From Nocardia tengchongensis (GTDB taxonomy: Bacteria > Actinomycetota > Actinomycetes > Mycobacteriales > Mycobacteriaceae), in the NCBI RefSeq assembly GCF_018362975.1, contig NZ_CP074371.1:4464001-4528000 (forward strand): a stretch of 64,000 nucleotides of DNA, read 5' to 3'. A model generated the notes under the pieces. It was not told where the DNA came from. It did no database searches and was given only the letters and a program-made list of their open reading frames with translations. Positions 35,413 through 44,942 of the stretch are shown here, piece after piece; positions within the stretch are counted from its first letter, which is position 1; the number at the start of each line of letters is the position of its first letter. The position numbers were made by a program, and so were the translations under genes.

Positions 35413-36063
35413 CTAAGCACCTCCGAAAGTGATGGTGGCCTTCTCGAGCAGAAACGCCTCGGCGTGCCGGGCGCGGCACTGCACCCCGCGCAGCCGGGAC
35501 AAGGCCAGGAAGGACTGCTCATCGAACCAGTCCCGATTACGTTGCGAGGGATAGTGTTTCACCAACAGCTCAGCCTTGAGCTCGGCCTGCCCCGCGGGCA
35601 GCGGATGAAACACCGCGGGTTGCGGAGTGTCGTTCTCCCACTTGAGTATCTCGTAGCCGAGCACCAGGTGATCGCGAAATTCCGTGGGCGCCAGCTCGGC
35701 CAGCAGCCGATGGTCCTGATGGGCGTCGCCGCGATGGGGCGCGAAGACCAGCTGGGGTGAACAGCTGCGGGCCAGCGCGCCCACCGCGTCCTTGACCCGG
35801 ACCCAGTGCGCGGGCAGGTAGCCGTCGGGGAGGTCCAGTACGGTCAGGTCGATATCGGCTCCGGGACAGAAGGATTCGAGGGCCGCCCGTTCCTCCTCGG
35901 CCCGCTCGGTGCCCGCGCCGGTGAGCACCAGCGCCCGCACCCGCAGCCCCGGCGCGGCCTGCGCCAAGGTCAGCAGCGTGCCGCCCAGGCCGATCGCCAG
36001 GTCGTCGCAGTGGGCGCCCAGCAGCGCGATCTCGGTGATCCCACCGGTGTCGAAACGGATCAT
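35413..36063 (-). CDS. PIG-L family deacetylase
   Basis: A 216-residue zinc-dependent N-acetyl-sugar deacetylase family protein. ALLGAHCDDLAIGLGGTL has the metal-binding H-x-D-D motif, and APHRGDAHQDHRLLAEL gives the third ligand and catalytic His. Its start overlaps the stop of the cytidylyltransferase-like gene (ATGA). It may deacetylate a sugar or other small intermediate of the same pathway; it need not act in mycothiol synthesis, for which the usual MshB context is absent. Confidence 0.85.
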   Translation of the reverse strand: MIRFDTGGITEIALLGAHCDDLAIGLGGTLLTLAQAAPGLRVRALVLTGAGTERAEEERAALESFCPGADIDLTVLDLPDGYLPAHWVRVKDAVGALARSCSPQLVFAPHRGDAHQDHRLLAELAPTEFRDHLVLGYEILKWENDTPQPAVFHPLPAGQAELKAELLVKHYPSQRNRDWFDEQSFLALSRLRGVQCRARHAEAFLLEKATITFGGA

Positions 36064-36842
36064 GCGCCGCGTCGCTCCCACACCATCCACGGGCGATCAC
36101 CCTGCTGATAGCCGGTATCGAGCTCGGCGCGCTCCTTGAAGGTGTCGGCCGGCTTCCAGAAACCGTGATGCTGATAGCCGAACAGCCGGCCCTGCGCGGC
36201 CAGCGCGCCGCACGCGTCTTCCACCAGATCCCCGCCGACCGGCAGATGATCGAAGACCTCCGGGGTCAGCACGAAGTAGCCGCCGTTCTCCCAGATCGGC
36301 AGCTGCGACACCGGCGTGATGTTCTTGACCTCGCCCGCCGAGTTCACGTCCACGCAGTGGAACGAGGACTGCGGCGGGACGATCATCATCGAGGCCGCGG
36401 CGCCGGAATCCTGGAATTGTCCGATCATTTCGTCGAGCGGGGCGTCGGTCAGCACGTCGGCGTAGTTGGCCAGGAAGTACGGCTCGCCCTCGAGGTGGCC
36501 GCGGACCCGGCGCAGCCGCTCGCCGATCGGCGACTCCACCCCGGTGTCGACGAAGGTGATGGTCCAGTCGCTGATATCGGACTGCAGCAGCTCCACCTTG
36601 CCGCCCCGGATGACGAAGTCGTTGGACACCGACTCCTGGTAGGTCAGGAAGAAGTTCTTGATGTGGGCGGCCCCGTAGCCCAGGCACAGCACGAAGTCCT
36701 TGTGCCCGAAGTGCGCGTAGTAGCGCATCACATGCCAGATCAGCGGGCGCGGGCCCACCATCTGCATGGGCTTGGGAATGATGTCCTCGGTTCCGTTGCG
36801 CATGCGCATGCCGTAACCGCCGCAGAACAGGACGACCTTCAT
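36060..36842 (-). CDS. Glucose-1-phosphate cytidylyltransferase-like nucleotidyltransferase
   Basis: A 260-residue sugar-1-phosphate nucleotidyltransferase related to RfbF. MKVVLFCGGYGMRMRNGTEDIIPKPMQMVG is the nucleotide/phosphate loop. It also has IWHVMRYYAHFGHKDFVLCLGYG, VDTGVESPIGERLRRV and FWKPADTFKERAELD, and VWE near the end. The family makes CDP-glucose from CTP and glucose-1-phosphate. The loop starts FCGG rather than LAGG, so nucleotide preference is uncertain. AAAGG lies about 9 bases upstream. It would activate the sugar that the following block converts to a branched deoxysugar. Confidence 0.88.
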   Translation of the reverse strand: MKVVLFCGGYGMRMRNGTEDIIPKPMQMVGPRPLIWHVMRYYAHFGHKDFVLCLGYGAAHIKNFFLTYQESVSNDFVIRGGKVELLQSDISDWTITFVDTGVESPIGERLRRVRGHLEGEPYFLANYADVLTDAPLDEMIGQFQDSGAAASMMIVPPQSSFHCVDVNSAGEVKNITPVSQLPIWENGGYFVLTPEVFDHLPVGGDLVEDACGALAAQGRLFGYQHHGFWKPADTFKERAELDTGYQQGDRPWMVWERRGA

Positions 36843-36847
36843 GAGCT

Positions 36848-38104
36848 TTACCTTTCGGCAGGTGTGGATGCGGCGGCGTCGTCGAGCGTCGCATGATGAA
36901 GATGGGGGAGCGGGTAGACGAGCTCGCCGCCCCACTCGAGGACATGACGCAGCTGCGCGGTGATCTCGCGCTCGAGATTCCAGGGCAGCACCAGCACCAC
37001 GTCGGGGTGATCGGCGTCGATCCGCTCCGTTTCGTGTATCGGAATCCGGGTGCCGGGCGTGAACCGTCCGTGCTTGTAGGGGTTGCGGTCGACGGTGTAC
37101 TCGAGCAGGTCGGTGCGGATGCCGCAGTAGTTGAGCAGGGTGTTGCCCTTGCCGGGGGCGCCGTAGCCGACCACCCGCTTGCCGGAGGCCTTGGCGTTCA
37201 ACAGGAATCGCAGCAGATCCTGGCGCACGCGCTCGGTGTCCGGGCGCAGTTCGAGGTAGCCCGCGACCTCGTGCAGGCCGGCGTCGGCCTCGAGCCGCAG
37301 CACCTCGGCGACTCGCTCGGTGGGTGTGCCCACGCCCTCCGGGCGGGCCCAGATGCGAAGGGAGCCACCGTGGGTGCCGATCAGCCGGCAATCCACCACC
37401 TCGAGCCCGGCGGTGGCCAGGGCGCGCTGCGCGGACAGCAGCGTGTAGTACTGGAAGTGCTCGTGGTAGATGGTGTCGAACTGGGCCAGCGCCACCAGAT
37501 TCAAGGCGTGGTGCACCTCGATCGAGAGCCAGCCGTCGGGCGCCATCAGCGCGCGCAGTGAGCGGGTGAAGCCGATCAGATCGGGGATGTGGGCATAGAC
37601 ATTATTGGCCACCACCAGGTTTGCGGGTCCGTGCTCGGCTCGCACCCGGGCGGCCAGTTGCTCGTCGAGGAAGCCGGTTTCGGTAGGAACGCCCTTGTCC
37701 CGTGCTGCCGCACCGACATTCACCGACGGCTCGATGCCCAGGCAAGGGATGCCGGCGGCCACCGCGTGCTGCAGCAGATAACCGTCGTTGCTCGCCACCT
37801 CAATTATGAAACAATTGTCGTTCAGTTTTAGCTGTCCGATTGCCTGCTCAACGAAGAGTTTCGCATGCCGAACCCAGCTGTCCGAAAAGGATGAAAAGTA
37901 GGCGTATTCGGTGAACGTCTCTTCCGGGGTGATGAGCGCCGGAATCTGCAATAGCAAACAGTTCTCGCAAAGCCGCAGATGCAGCGGATATGTCGCCTCG
38001 GGCAGGTCCAGCTCCTCGGTGGTGAGAAATTTCTCGCAGGGCGGTGTGGCGCCTAGGTCGAGAACGCTCAATAGTCGATCGGAATCGCACAGACGGCATT
38101 GCAC
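36848..38104 (-). CDS. SAM-dependent sugar C-methyltransferase
   Basis: A 418-residue protein with the full layout of NDP-hexose 3-C-methyltransferases: zinc domain with CRLCDSD and LCENC pairs, intact SAM loop FIIEVASNDGYLLQ (about 95-108), LVVANNVYAHIPDL, EHFQYYTLLSAQRAL, and a C-terminal YGAPGKGNTLLNYCGI domain. The GTG at 38104 was chosen for its AAAGGTGGGG site; longer in-frame starts lack one and extend past the zinc domain. It opens the minus-strand sugar block, with six bases to the cytidylyltransferase gene. Together with the atypical paralog at 32696 it suggests a C-branched sugar in the polymer. Confidence 0.9.
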   Translation of the reverse strand: MQCRLCDSDRLLSVLDLGATPPCEKFLTTEELDLPEATYPLHLRLCENCLLLQIPALITPEETFTEYAYFSSFSDSWVRHAKLFVEQAIGQLKLNDNCFIIEVASNDGYLLQHAVAAGIPCLGIEPSVNVGAAARDKGVPTETGFLDEQLAARVRAEHGPANLVVANNVYAHIPDLIGFTRSLRALMAPDGWLSIEVHHALNLVALAQFDTIYHEHFQYYTLLSAQRALATAGLEVVDCRLIGTHGGSLRIWARPEGVGTPTERVAEVLRLEADAGLHEVAGYLELRPDTERVRQDLLRFLLNAKASGKRVVGYGAPGKGNTLLNYCGIRTDLLEYTVDRNPYKHGRFTPGTRIPIHETERIDADHPDVVLVLPWNLEREITAQLRHVLEWGGELVYPLPHLHHATLDDAAASTPAER

Positions 38105-38621
38105 GAAGTTTCCCCACCTTTCACCGAGTCCGGGCTGCCCGCGCAGCACCGGATGACCAGTGGGTCGGCTCGGTACGGCCTTACGTTACAACAGGATTGC
38201 GACGTGCTCGGGGGCTCGACGACCGGCCGATGGTGCCCAACAACTGGATTTCTGCGACCCGCAGAACCGGGCGTACGGGCGGCAACCCGTCGAGCCTTGT
38301 GCCGCAAGGGTTTCGACCAGCTCACACGGTGTGTGTTGCGTAGAGCAACCTGCGATTTTGCGAATAGGGGAAATAGGGGGTGGGGGCGAGAAACCGGTCG
38401 TCTTACAACCCGTTACTTTCTGGAAACGTTGAGCCGGAGCAAGATTCGTCGTACATGACACCGGGGGTGTGTAACATTCGGCATCTGGCCGCCGAAAGAC
38501 TCGGCGGCATCATCGGTTGTCCTGGTCCGAAAGCCCTTGGGAAGCCGGCGTCAGCCTGGTCGTGGAACTGATCAGCGGGGATCGGAACCGAGTTCTCCCG
38601 TGGGGGAGGTGCGTTCGTTTC
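38105..38621. other. 517-base divergent promoter region
   Basis: Lower GC than its flanks, no convincing gene on either strand. It separates the minus-strand sugar block from the plus-strand priming transferase and must hold both promoters. A strong ribosome binding site (GGGGGAGG, 38602-38609) precedes the transferase. No -35/-10 pair could be assigned with confidence. Confidence 0.5.
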
Positions 38622-40131
38622 ATGTCGTACGAAACTTTTGCCGGTCGCGCCGTGCGCGTATCCCGGCCACCGCGTCCCGAGCCGCGCTCGGATCGTGAAC
38701 GCTGGCAAGCGGATTACGCGAGTCGGCTATTTATCAGCGACCTTTGCGTATTAATCCTATCCGTCGGTTTCGCTCAATGGATTCGTTTCGGCGGATCCGG
38801 TGCGGAACCGCCATTGGCCTCCCAGCTCCCGCTCGAGGTTCGCTACACCATGGTGTCCGCCGTGCTGGCGCTGGCGTGGTCGATCACGCTGACCCTCAGC
38901 GGCACCCGCTCACCACGGGTGATCGGTAGTGGCACAGAGGAATACCGACGCGTCGTGGCCGCCTCGCTGAAGCTCTTCGGCGGGATCGCTATCGTTTCGC
39001 TACTCCTTCGGATCGATATCGCCCGCGGCTATCTGGCGATCGCGCTGCCGCTCGGATGATCGTCTCATGGTGGAACGGCGCATCTGGCGGCGCTGGGTCG
39101 CGGGCCGGCGAGCCCGCGGCGCCTACCGCACCGCCATGCTCGTGGTCGGCAGTCCCGAGGCGGCGCGCGCCATGGTGGCGGCCTTCTCCCTCGACCGCGA
39201 CTCCGGCTATCAGGTCATCGGCGTGTGCACCCGCACAGAAGGACCGCTGGCGGAATCGGCGCTCGAGGTCGGCGGCCGGGAAATCCCGGTGGTCGCAAGC
39301 GATCACGACGTGATCAACGCGGTCCGGCGCACCGGGGCGGACACCGTCGCGGTGACCGCGACCGACAACCTAGGACCCGCCGACTTCCGGCGCATGGCGT
39401 GGGAACTCGACGAACTCGGGGCCGAACTCATCGTCACCCCGGGCCTGGTCGACATCGCCGGCACCCGGCTCACCCACCGGGTGGTCGCGTCCATGCCCAT
39501 GCTGCACGTGGAGAAGCCGCAATACGACCGTGCGAAGTCGATTCGCAAGGGCATGTTCGACTTCTGCTTCGCCATCGCCGCCCTGCTGGCCATCGCCCCC
39601 GCGCTGGCCATGATCGCCCTCGCGGTGAAGCTCACCAGCCGCGGCCCGATCTTCTACCTGTCCGAACGCATCGGCCGCGACGGGCAGCCCTTCCGGATGA
39701 TCAAGTTCCGCAGCATGTACGCCGACGCCGAATCGCACATCAACGCGCTCATCGAGAGCAACGGCGGCAACCCGCTGTTCTTCAAGATCCGCGACGATCC
39801 GCGAATCACCTCCGTCGGCAAGGTCATCCGCAAATACTCCCTCGACGAACTACCGCAGTTCTTCAACGTGCTGCGCGGTGAGATGAGCATCGTCGGCCCC
39901 CGGCCGCAGGTGCAGCGGGAGGTGGACTCCTACGACGGCGTGATGCGACGGCGGCTGCTGGTCAAGCCGGGCGTCACGGGCCTGTGGCAGGTGAGCGGGC
40001 GTTCCGACCTCACCCCGGAAGACGCCATGCGCCTGGACCTGTCCTACGTCGAAAACTGGTCCATGGTCCTGGATCTGCTGCTGATCGCCAAGACGATCGG
40101 CACGGTGACCCGGGGCGAGGGCGCCTACTGA
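38622..40131 (+). pseudogene. Priming polyprenyl glycosylphosphotransferase (WcaJ/WbaP type), split by a frameshift
   Basis: Two adjacent frames together make one protein of about 500 residues. The first (38622-39059, 145 residues) holds TM helices 1-3 and stops at TGA 39057 inside helix 4 (LAIALPLG). The second is in the +1 frame and continues with VERRIWRRWVAGRR, the CoA-binding-like regulatory domain and the catalytic sugar-transferase domain (KGMFDFCFAIAALLAIAP, FRMIKFRSMY, KYSLDELPQFFNVLRGEMSIVGPRP, KPGVTGLWQVSGRSDL). Adding one C after 39056 and one after 39063 would restore the helix as GLIVLMVERR. Either a real inactivation or a sequence error in GC-rich DNA. The catalytic half (ATG 39067) could be expressed alone. 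Confidence 0.8.
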
Positions 40132-40275
40132 AACAAGCGACCAGAACCGAGGGCGCGCATCGCACACGCGATGCGCGCCCTTGCGTATTTCCGGACCCCG
40201 GTTGGGAACTCGCCGCCTTCGCAACCGTGGCAGACTCTTCGCGAACAGTGTCGGACGGGGGAAGGACGAGGGCGG

Positions 40276-43200
40276 ATGGCGCTTCCTGATCCGGAAGCCG
40301 CGCGCGCGATACTCATCGGGACCGCGCACTACGCCCCGGACTCGGGCTTCGAGTCCTTCCCGGAAGTCGAACGCAGCCTGCGCGACTTCGCCGAATTCCT
40401 GCGCACCGAAACGGGATTGCCCGAGCAGCACATCGAGATGGTGCTCGATCCGCCGGACAGCCGGACCATCGCCGCCCGGGTCACCGCCGCCGCCCAGGCC
40501 GCGAGCGGCCTGCTGCTGGTCTACTACGTCGGCCACGGTGTGGCGGTCGACAATCAGCTGCACCTGACCCATGTCGGCTCCCGGGCGACCGACGCCGACG
40601 TGACGGCGCTGGGTTACCCGATCGTCCGCTCCCGAATCAAGGCCAACGCCCGCGGGCCCGTCGTCGTGATCCTCGACTGCTGTCACAGCGGAAGAGCCTT
40701 CGGGCGTGACGTTCTCGCCATCGACGGTGAGCCACTGCGCGCCGCCACCGACATCGACGGCGCGTTCGTGCTGACCGCCACCGACGAGAAGACCAAGTTC
40801 GCCCGCGCCAAAGGCGAAGGCGGGCGCACCGCGTTCACCGGGATGCTGCTCGACACCCTCCGCACCGGAACCGCGACCGACGACCGCTACCTCACGATGT
40901 CGCTGCTCTACCGCGAACTCCGGGACCGGCTGCCCGCCGCGAACCTGCCCAAACCCAAAGCCCTGGAACGCGGGACAGCCGGGCAACTGGCCCTGGCGGA
41001 GAACCCGCGTTGGACCGGCCGCAGCCATCCCGCCGGGTTGCCACCCGCGGCGACCAGCGTGTACATGGCGCAGATCCGCGACATCGCGCCCGCGGACGGA
41101 CTCGCCGATCGCGACGCCGAACTGACCGAACTCGCCGACTTCTGTCGCGGCGACGAGCCGTACGTGTGGTGGCAGGCGGGACCGTGGGCGGGCAAGACGG
41201 CTTTGATGTCCTGGTTCGCGCTGAACCCGCCGCCGGACGTTCGAGTGGTGGCGTTCTTCATCACCTCGCGCATGGCCGACCAGGACGACTACCGGGCCTT
41301 CACCGACGCTGTGCTGGAACAACTCTCGGCCCTGCTGCCCGACCAGGCCGCCACCGTCGCCAGCACGACGGGCGGTCGCGACGCGCTCCGCCGCCACCTG
41401 CTGGCGGTCGCCGCCGAACGGGCCGCGGACGCCGGGCAGCGCATCGTGCTGCTGGTGGACGGACTCGACGAGGACCGGGGTCGAACCAGCATCGCCTCGC
41501 TGCTACCGAAGAATCCCGGGCCGGGCTTGCGCGTCATCGTCGCCGGACGCCCGAATCCTGGGCTCCCGCTCGACGTCCCCGCCGCGCATCCGCTGCGGCA
41601 CTGCCGCCGCCGCGAACTCGGACCGTCCGCGAAGGCCTTCGACATTCGCGATGCCGCACAGCTCGAGCTGCGCGGGATTCTCGAGCGCTCCGACGCGGAT
41701 CAGCAGATTCTCGGACTGGTGACCGCGGCCCGCGGACTGACCGGCACCGAACTCGAGGACCTGACCGGCTGGCCGCCGTTCCGGATCGAGACCATTCTGT
41801 CGGGCGTCACCGGACGGACCTTCCGGGTGCGGACCAGTCGCTTCGGTCCCGCCCAGGTCTACCTGCTCGCCCACGAGACACTGCAACGCGAGGCCGAAAC
41901 GACCCTCGGGCGCGCGCTCATGGAGCAGTACCGGCAGCGCTTCCACGCCTGGGCCGAACGCTACCGCGACCGCGGCTGGCCGGTCGAGACACCGACATTT
42001 CTGCTCACCCGGTACTTTTCGATGCTGCGCAGGCAGGGCGACATGTCACGGATGACCGCACTCGCCCTCGACACCGCGCGCCACGATCGGCTGCTGCTGC
42101 TCTCCGGCAGCGACCAGATCGCGCGGACCGAGATCGCCACCGTGTCGGGAATCTGGTTGGAGCAACGGGATCCGGACCTGGTCGCGGTCGGCGAGCTCGC
42201 CCTGCGGCGGCACCGCTTGACCCAGCGCGGGTGGGACATCCCCCTCGAATTGCCCGCCGCCCTGGCAAACCTGGGTGAACTCGCTCGCGGACGGCGGCTT
42301 GCCGATGGCATTCTCGATCCGAGTCGCCGCTTGCGGGCGCGAATCGGTGTCGTCGCAACGCAATTGCTGCGAGGCCGTTCGCAGCACAATCAGGAGCTGG
42401 TCGACTCGCTGCGCGAGTCGGAGACCGCGGTCGTGGGCGGAGCCGACCTGCGCCGCCTGGTCGATGCCTTGATCGCCGTCCCCGACTTCGAGAGCGCGGA
42501 ACGGGTGGCCGGCGAGATCACCACGCCCGCGGATCGGGTTCGGGTGCTGGCTCGGTTGATTCCCGCCTGGACCGAGGCCGGCCGTCTCGCGGCCATCGAT
42601 GCGGCGAAGGCCGAGATCGACCGCCACGTGGTGTGGGTGAGCAGTGCCGAGCGTGACGATGTGCTGCGTTTCGCGGTGCGTGCCTACGCCGCGATCGGCG
42701 AATACGAACGCGTGGACGAGTTGTCGGGTGACTCCGAATCCGTCGTGGTGCGGATGGTGGCCCTCGCCGCGGTCGCACGGTCACTGGCGGAGCGGGGGAA
42801 CACCGACTCCGCCGAGGGCCACGTGCGGTCGATTCGGTCGGAGCTCGGGGACGTCGTCAGCCAGGTGGTCCGCGCACGGCTGTTGTCCGCAATCGCCGAT
42901 GACATGGTCGCGGCCGGATTCGGTGACATGTTGCGCGCCGAGGTCGATGCCGTGCTGGCCGGTGTCGAAGGCTGGCGGGCCGAGCTGGAGGCGGCGAACA
43001 CCGGGTACGAGGTCGCCTTCGACGACGCGATCAGCGGGATCGTCGACTACCCCTGGGGCCATATCGAGGCGGCGGTCGTGGAGCTGGCCCGGTGCCTCGT
43101 CGCGCTCGGGGACGCGGATCGCGTGGTCGCACTGGGGCACCGGTTCGCCAGGGGGACAAGCGGACTCGCGGTATCGAGCCGGGCGCTGTCCGCCTTGCTG

Positions 43201-44760
43201 GCGGCGGATCGGACCGCGGACGCCCGGCGCCTCGCCGCGGAGATCGAACTCCACGCCTATCAGCGCACCGACCCTCGTGAGCGTGATCTCGTGCTGTACG
43301 CCATGGTGCGGGCGCTGGCGGCCGCGGGGGAAAGGACCCGTGCTCTCGTGGTCGCCGAGCGGGTTGCGGGCAAGGACCATCAATTCCTGAGCTTCATCCA
43401 TCTCGGGGCGCATGCATCCGAATCCGGCCGACATATAGATGTATTCCTCGACCGAACGCTGAGCGCGATGCGCGTCGCCGCCTCCCGGGCAGGCGCGGGC
43501 TACCTGCGAACGGACAGGCTCTTTCTCACCGCGATCTTCGCCACCAACCGCCTCGGCGGTGAGCCGGTATCGGACACCCACACGCCGGTCGCCGAATTGG
43601 TCCGGATGCTGCTGGCCCGAGGCTCGGTCGACAGCGTGCGCGAACTGATCGACGAGCTCGTGACGGTGTACCACGGATCGATCGAACCAATCGACGGTCT
43701 GGCCCGGGGCCTGGCCGGTCTCGTGATGGTGCTGGCCGACGCGGAGCAGCCGGACACGGCCCGCGAACTGATCCACTGGATCGCGTTCGCTCCGGTCCGA
43801 TTGACTGCCCGGATGACCTCGGCCGGAGGGCTGTGGACCGAACCATCCGCCGTCGCAGGGCTGCTCGACGACGCCGCCCAGACCGCCGTGGCGCTGCGGA
43901 CCATCGCCGAACAAGGCGGCAGCGAGTTCACCGCCGTGGTTCTCGCGCGCGTGCGCGACGATGCCGAGCAGGCCGTGGCGGCCGGTGATTCGCCGGACGT
44001 TCTGGCCAATCGCATTGTCCGCGCGCTGTTTTCGGCGGCCGTCGGAGATGCCGAAGCCGTGACGAGGCTACTGACCTGCCAGTGGACGCCCGCACTCGCC
44101 CAGCAGCGGGTGACAGCAATGCTCGCGAGCTCGATGGCCCGCGCCGGCGCGGTCGACGAGGCGCTCACCGTCGCCGAGGACCTCACCGACGACTACGCCC
44201 TGTCCGTCACCTACCGGGAAGCCGCGGCCGCGTTGGTCCGGGCAGGTCGAGAACTCGACGCGCTGCGCCTCTGCGATCGAATTCCACTGCCCGGTCACCG
44301 AATCCGCGCCCTGGCACCGGTCATCCCGGCCCAGGCGGCGAGCGGAACGGCCGAGCGCGCAAGGTCAACGCTGTCAGCGGCAACGCCCCTGCTCGATGAG
44401 ATCACCTCATCCGATGCACACGACCGCGCGATCGCCCCACTGATCGACGCCGCCCTCGCCATCAACGCCCTCGACCACGCCCTGGAAATCGCCCGCGCCG
44501 CCGCCCCCGAGATTCGCGGCGCCATGCTGACCCGAATAGCCGACTCCTTGGTCCACGCCTACCCCGACGTGCCACCCGGCCACCAAGGCGCCACCCGCCG
44601 CACCATCCGCCGCCTCCTCGCCGAAGCCTGGAGCTCCGCCCCCTGGTACACGCTGCTCGACACAGTGGCCCATTTCGACCCGGTCCTGCTGGTCGGCATC
44701 ACCGACGAGGCCCTGCGCCTGGACTCCTTGGAACGCATGACAAATCAAACTACGCGGTAG
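40276..44760 (+). CDS. Caspase-STAND-helical repeat protein
   Basis: 1494 residues. The N-terminal caspase-like (C14) domain (about 1-240) has YYVGHG with catalytic His87 and LDCCHSG with catalytic Cys136. A STAND/NACHT-type ATPase follows (about 280-560): Walker A AGPWAGKT near 301-308 and Walker B VLLVDGLDE near 390-398. The remaining 900 residues are Ala/Leu/Arg-rich helical repeats of TPR/ARM type, the sensor part in STAND proteins. No membrane segment or signal. In bacterial caspase-STAND proteins ligand binding drives oligomerisation and protease activation. The ATG at 40276 has a GAGGGCGG site. The following hairpin and the STAND-kinase gene 180 bases on make it part of a probable conflict island. 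Confidence 0.85.
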   Translation: MALPDPEAARAILIGTAHYAPDSGFESFPEVERSLRDFAEFLRTETGLPEQHIEMVLDPPDSRTIAARVTAAAQAASGLLLVYYVGHGVAVDNQLHLTHVGSRATDADVTALGYPIVRSRIKANARGPVVVILDCCHSGRAFGRDVLAIDGEPLRAATDIDGAFVLTATDEKTKFARAKGEGGRTAFTGMLLDTLRTGTATDDRYLTMSLLYRELRDRLPAANLPKPKALERGTAGQLALAENPRWTGRSHPAGLPPAATSVYMAQIRDIAPADGLADRDAELTELADFCRGDEPYVWWQAGPWAGKTALMSWFALNPPPDVRVVAFFITSRMADQDDYRAFTDAVLEQLSALLPDQAATVASTTGGRDALRRHLLAVAAERAADAGQRIVLLVDGLDEDRGRTSIASLLPKNPGPGLRVIVAGRPNPGLPLDVPAAHPLRHCRRRELGPSAKAFDIRDAAQLELRGILERSDADQQILGLVTAARGLTGTELEDLTGWPPFRIETILSGVTGRTFRVRTSRFGPAQVYLLAHETLQREAETTLGRALMEQYRQRFHAWAERYRDRGWPVETPTFLLTRYFSMLRRQGDMSRMTALALDTARHDRLLLLSGSDQIARTEIATVSGIWLEQRDPDLVAVGELALRRHRLTQRGWDIPLELPAALANLGELARGRRLADGILDPSRRLRARIGVVATQLLRGRSQHNQELVDSLRESETAVVGGADLRRLVDALIAVPDFESAERVAGEITTPADRVRVLARLIPAWTEAGRLAAIDAAKAEIDRHVVWVSSAERDDVLRFAVRAYAAIGEYERVDELSGDSESVVVRMVALAAVARSLAERGNTDSAEGHVRSIRSELGDVVSQVVRARLLSAIADDMVAAGFGDMLRAEVDAVLAGVEGWRAELEAANTGYEVAFDDAISGIVDYPWGHIEAAVVELARCLVALGDADRVVALGHRFARGTSGLAVSSRALSALLAADRTADARRLAAEIELHAYQRTDPRERDLVLYAMVRALAAAGERTRALVVAERVAGKDHQFLSFIHLGAHASESGRHIDVFLDRTLSAMRVAASRAGAGYLRTDRLFLTAIFATNRLGGEPVSDTHTPVAELVRMLLARGSVDSVRELIDELVTVYHGSIEPIDGLARGLAGLVMVLADAEQPDTARELIHWIAFAPVRLTARMTSAGGLWTEPSAVAGLLDDAAQTAVALRTIAEQGGSEFTAVVLARVRDDAEQAVAAGDSPDVLANRIVRALFSAAVGDAEAVTRLLTCQWTPALAQQRVTAMLASSMARAGAVDEALTVAEDLTDDYALSVTYREAAAALVRAGRELDALRLCDRIPLPGHRIRALAPVIPAQAASGTAERARSTLSAATPLLDEITSSDAHDRAIAPLIDAALAINALDHALEIARAAAPEIRGAMLTRIADSLVHAYPDVPPGHQGATRRTIRRLLAEAWSSAPWYTLLDTVAHFDPVLLVGITDEALRLDSLERMTNQTTR

Positions 44761-44812
44761 CTGGACGTCGCTCACTTCGCCAGCATGATCGACAGCGAAT
44801 GCGACGGTCCAG
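44761..44812 (+). terminator. Hairpin with T-rich tail after the caspase-STAND gene
   Basis: An 11-bp stem with one bulge (44761-44771 with 44801-44812) begins right after the TAG stop and is followed by TTTGAAGTTCTT. A likely terminator, implying that the next gene has its own promoter. Confidence 0.5.
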
Positions 44813-44883
44813 TTTGAAGTTCTTGATCGTGAATGCTGTTCTGCTGAAGGCGAATTGGATCGTCGAGAACCGGCGAGCTGCCG

Positions 44884-44889
44884 TATAGT
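44884..44889 (+). promoter_or_regulatory. -10-like TATAGT upstream of the STAND-kinase gene
   Basis: TATAGT matches the -10 consensus well and lies 54 bases before the GTG start. A good -35 is not evident at normal spacing (TTGGAT is 23 bases upstream). Confidence 0.35.
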
Positions 44890-44942
44890 CGAGGTCCTAC
44901 GGTAGGCGTTGGTACACGGTCGCCGTCGGTGGGGGGTACAGG

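Noticed and set aside
38105..38621. Several 60-120 codon frames in the divergent promoter region
   Set aside because: No ribosome binding sites, no recognisable protein features, overlapping on both strands in lower-GC DNA.
39056..39313. An open frame starting ATGATCGTCTC in the third frame at the transferase break
   Set aside because: It ends after 85 codons without any family motif; the catalytic domain continues in a different frame.
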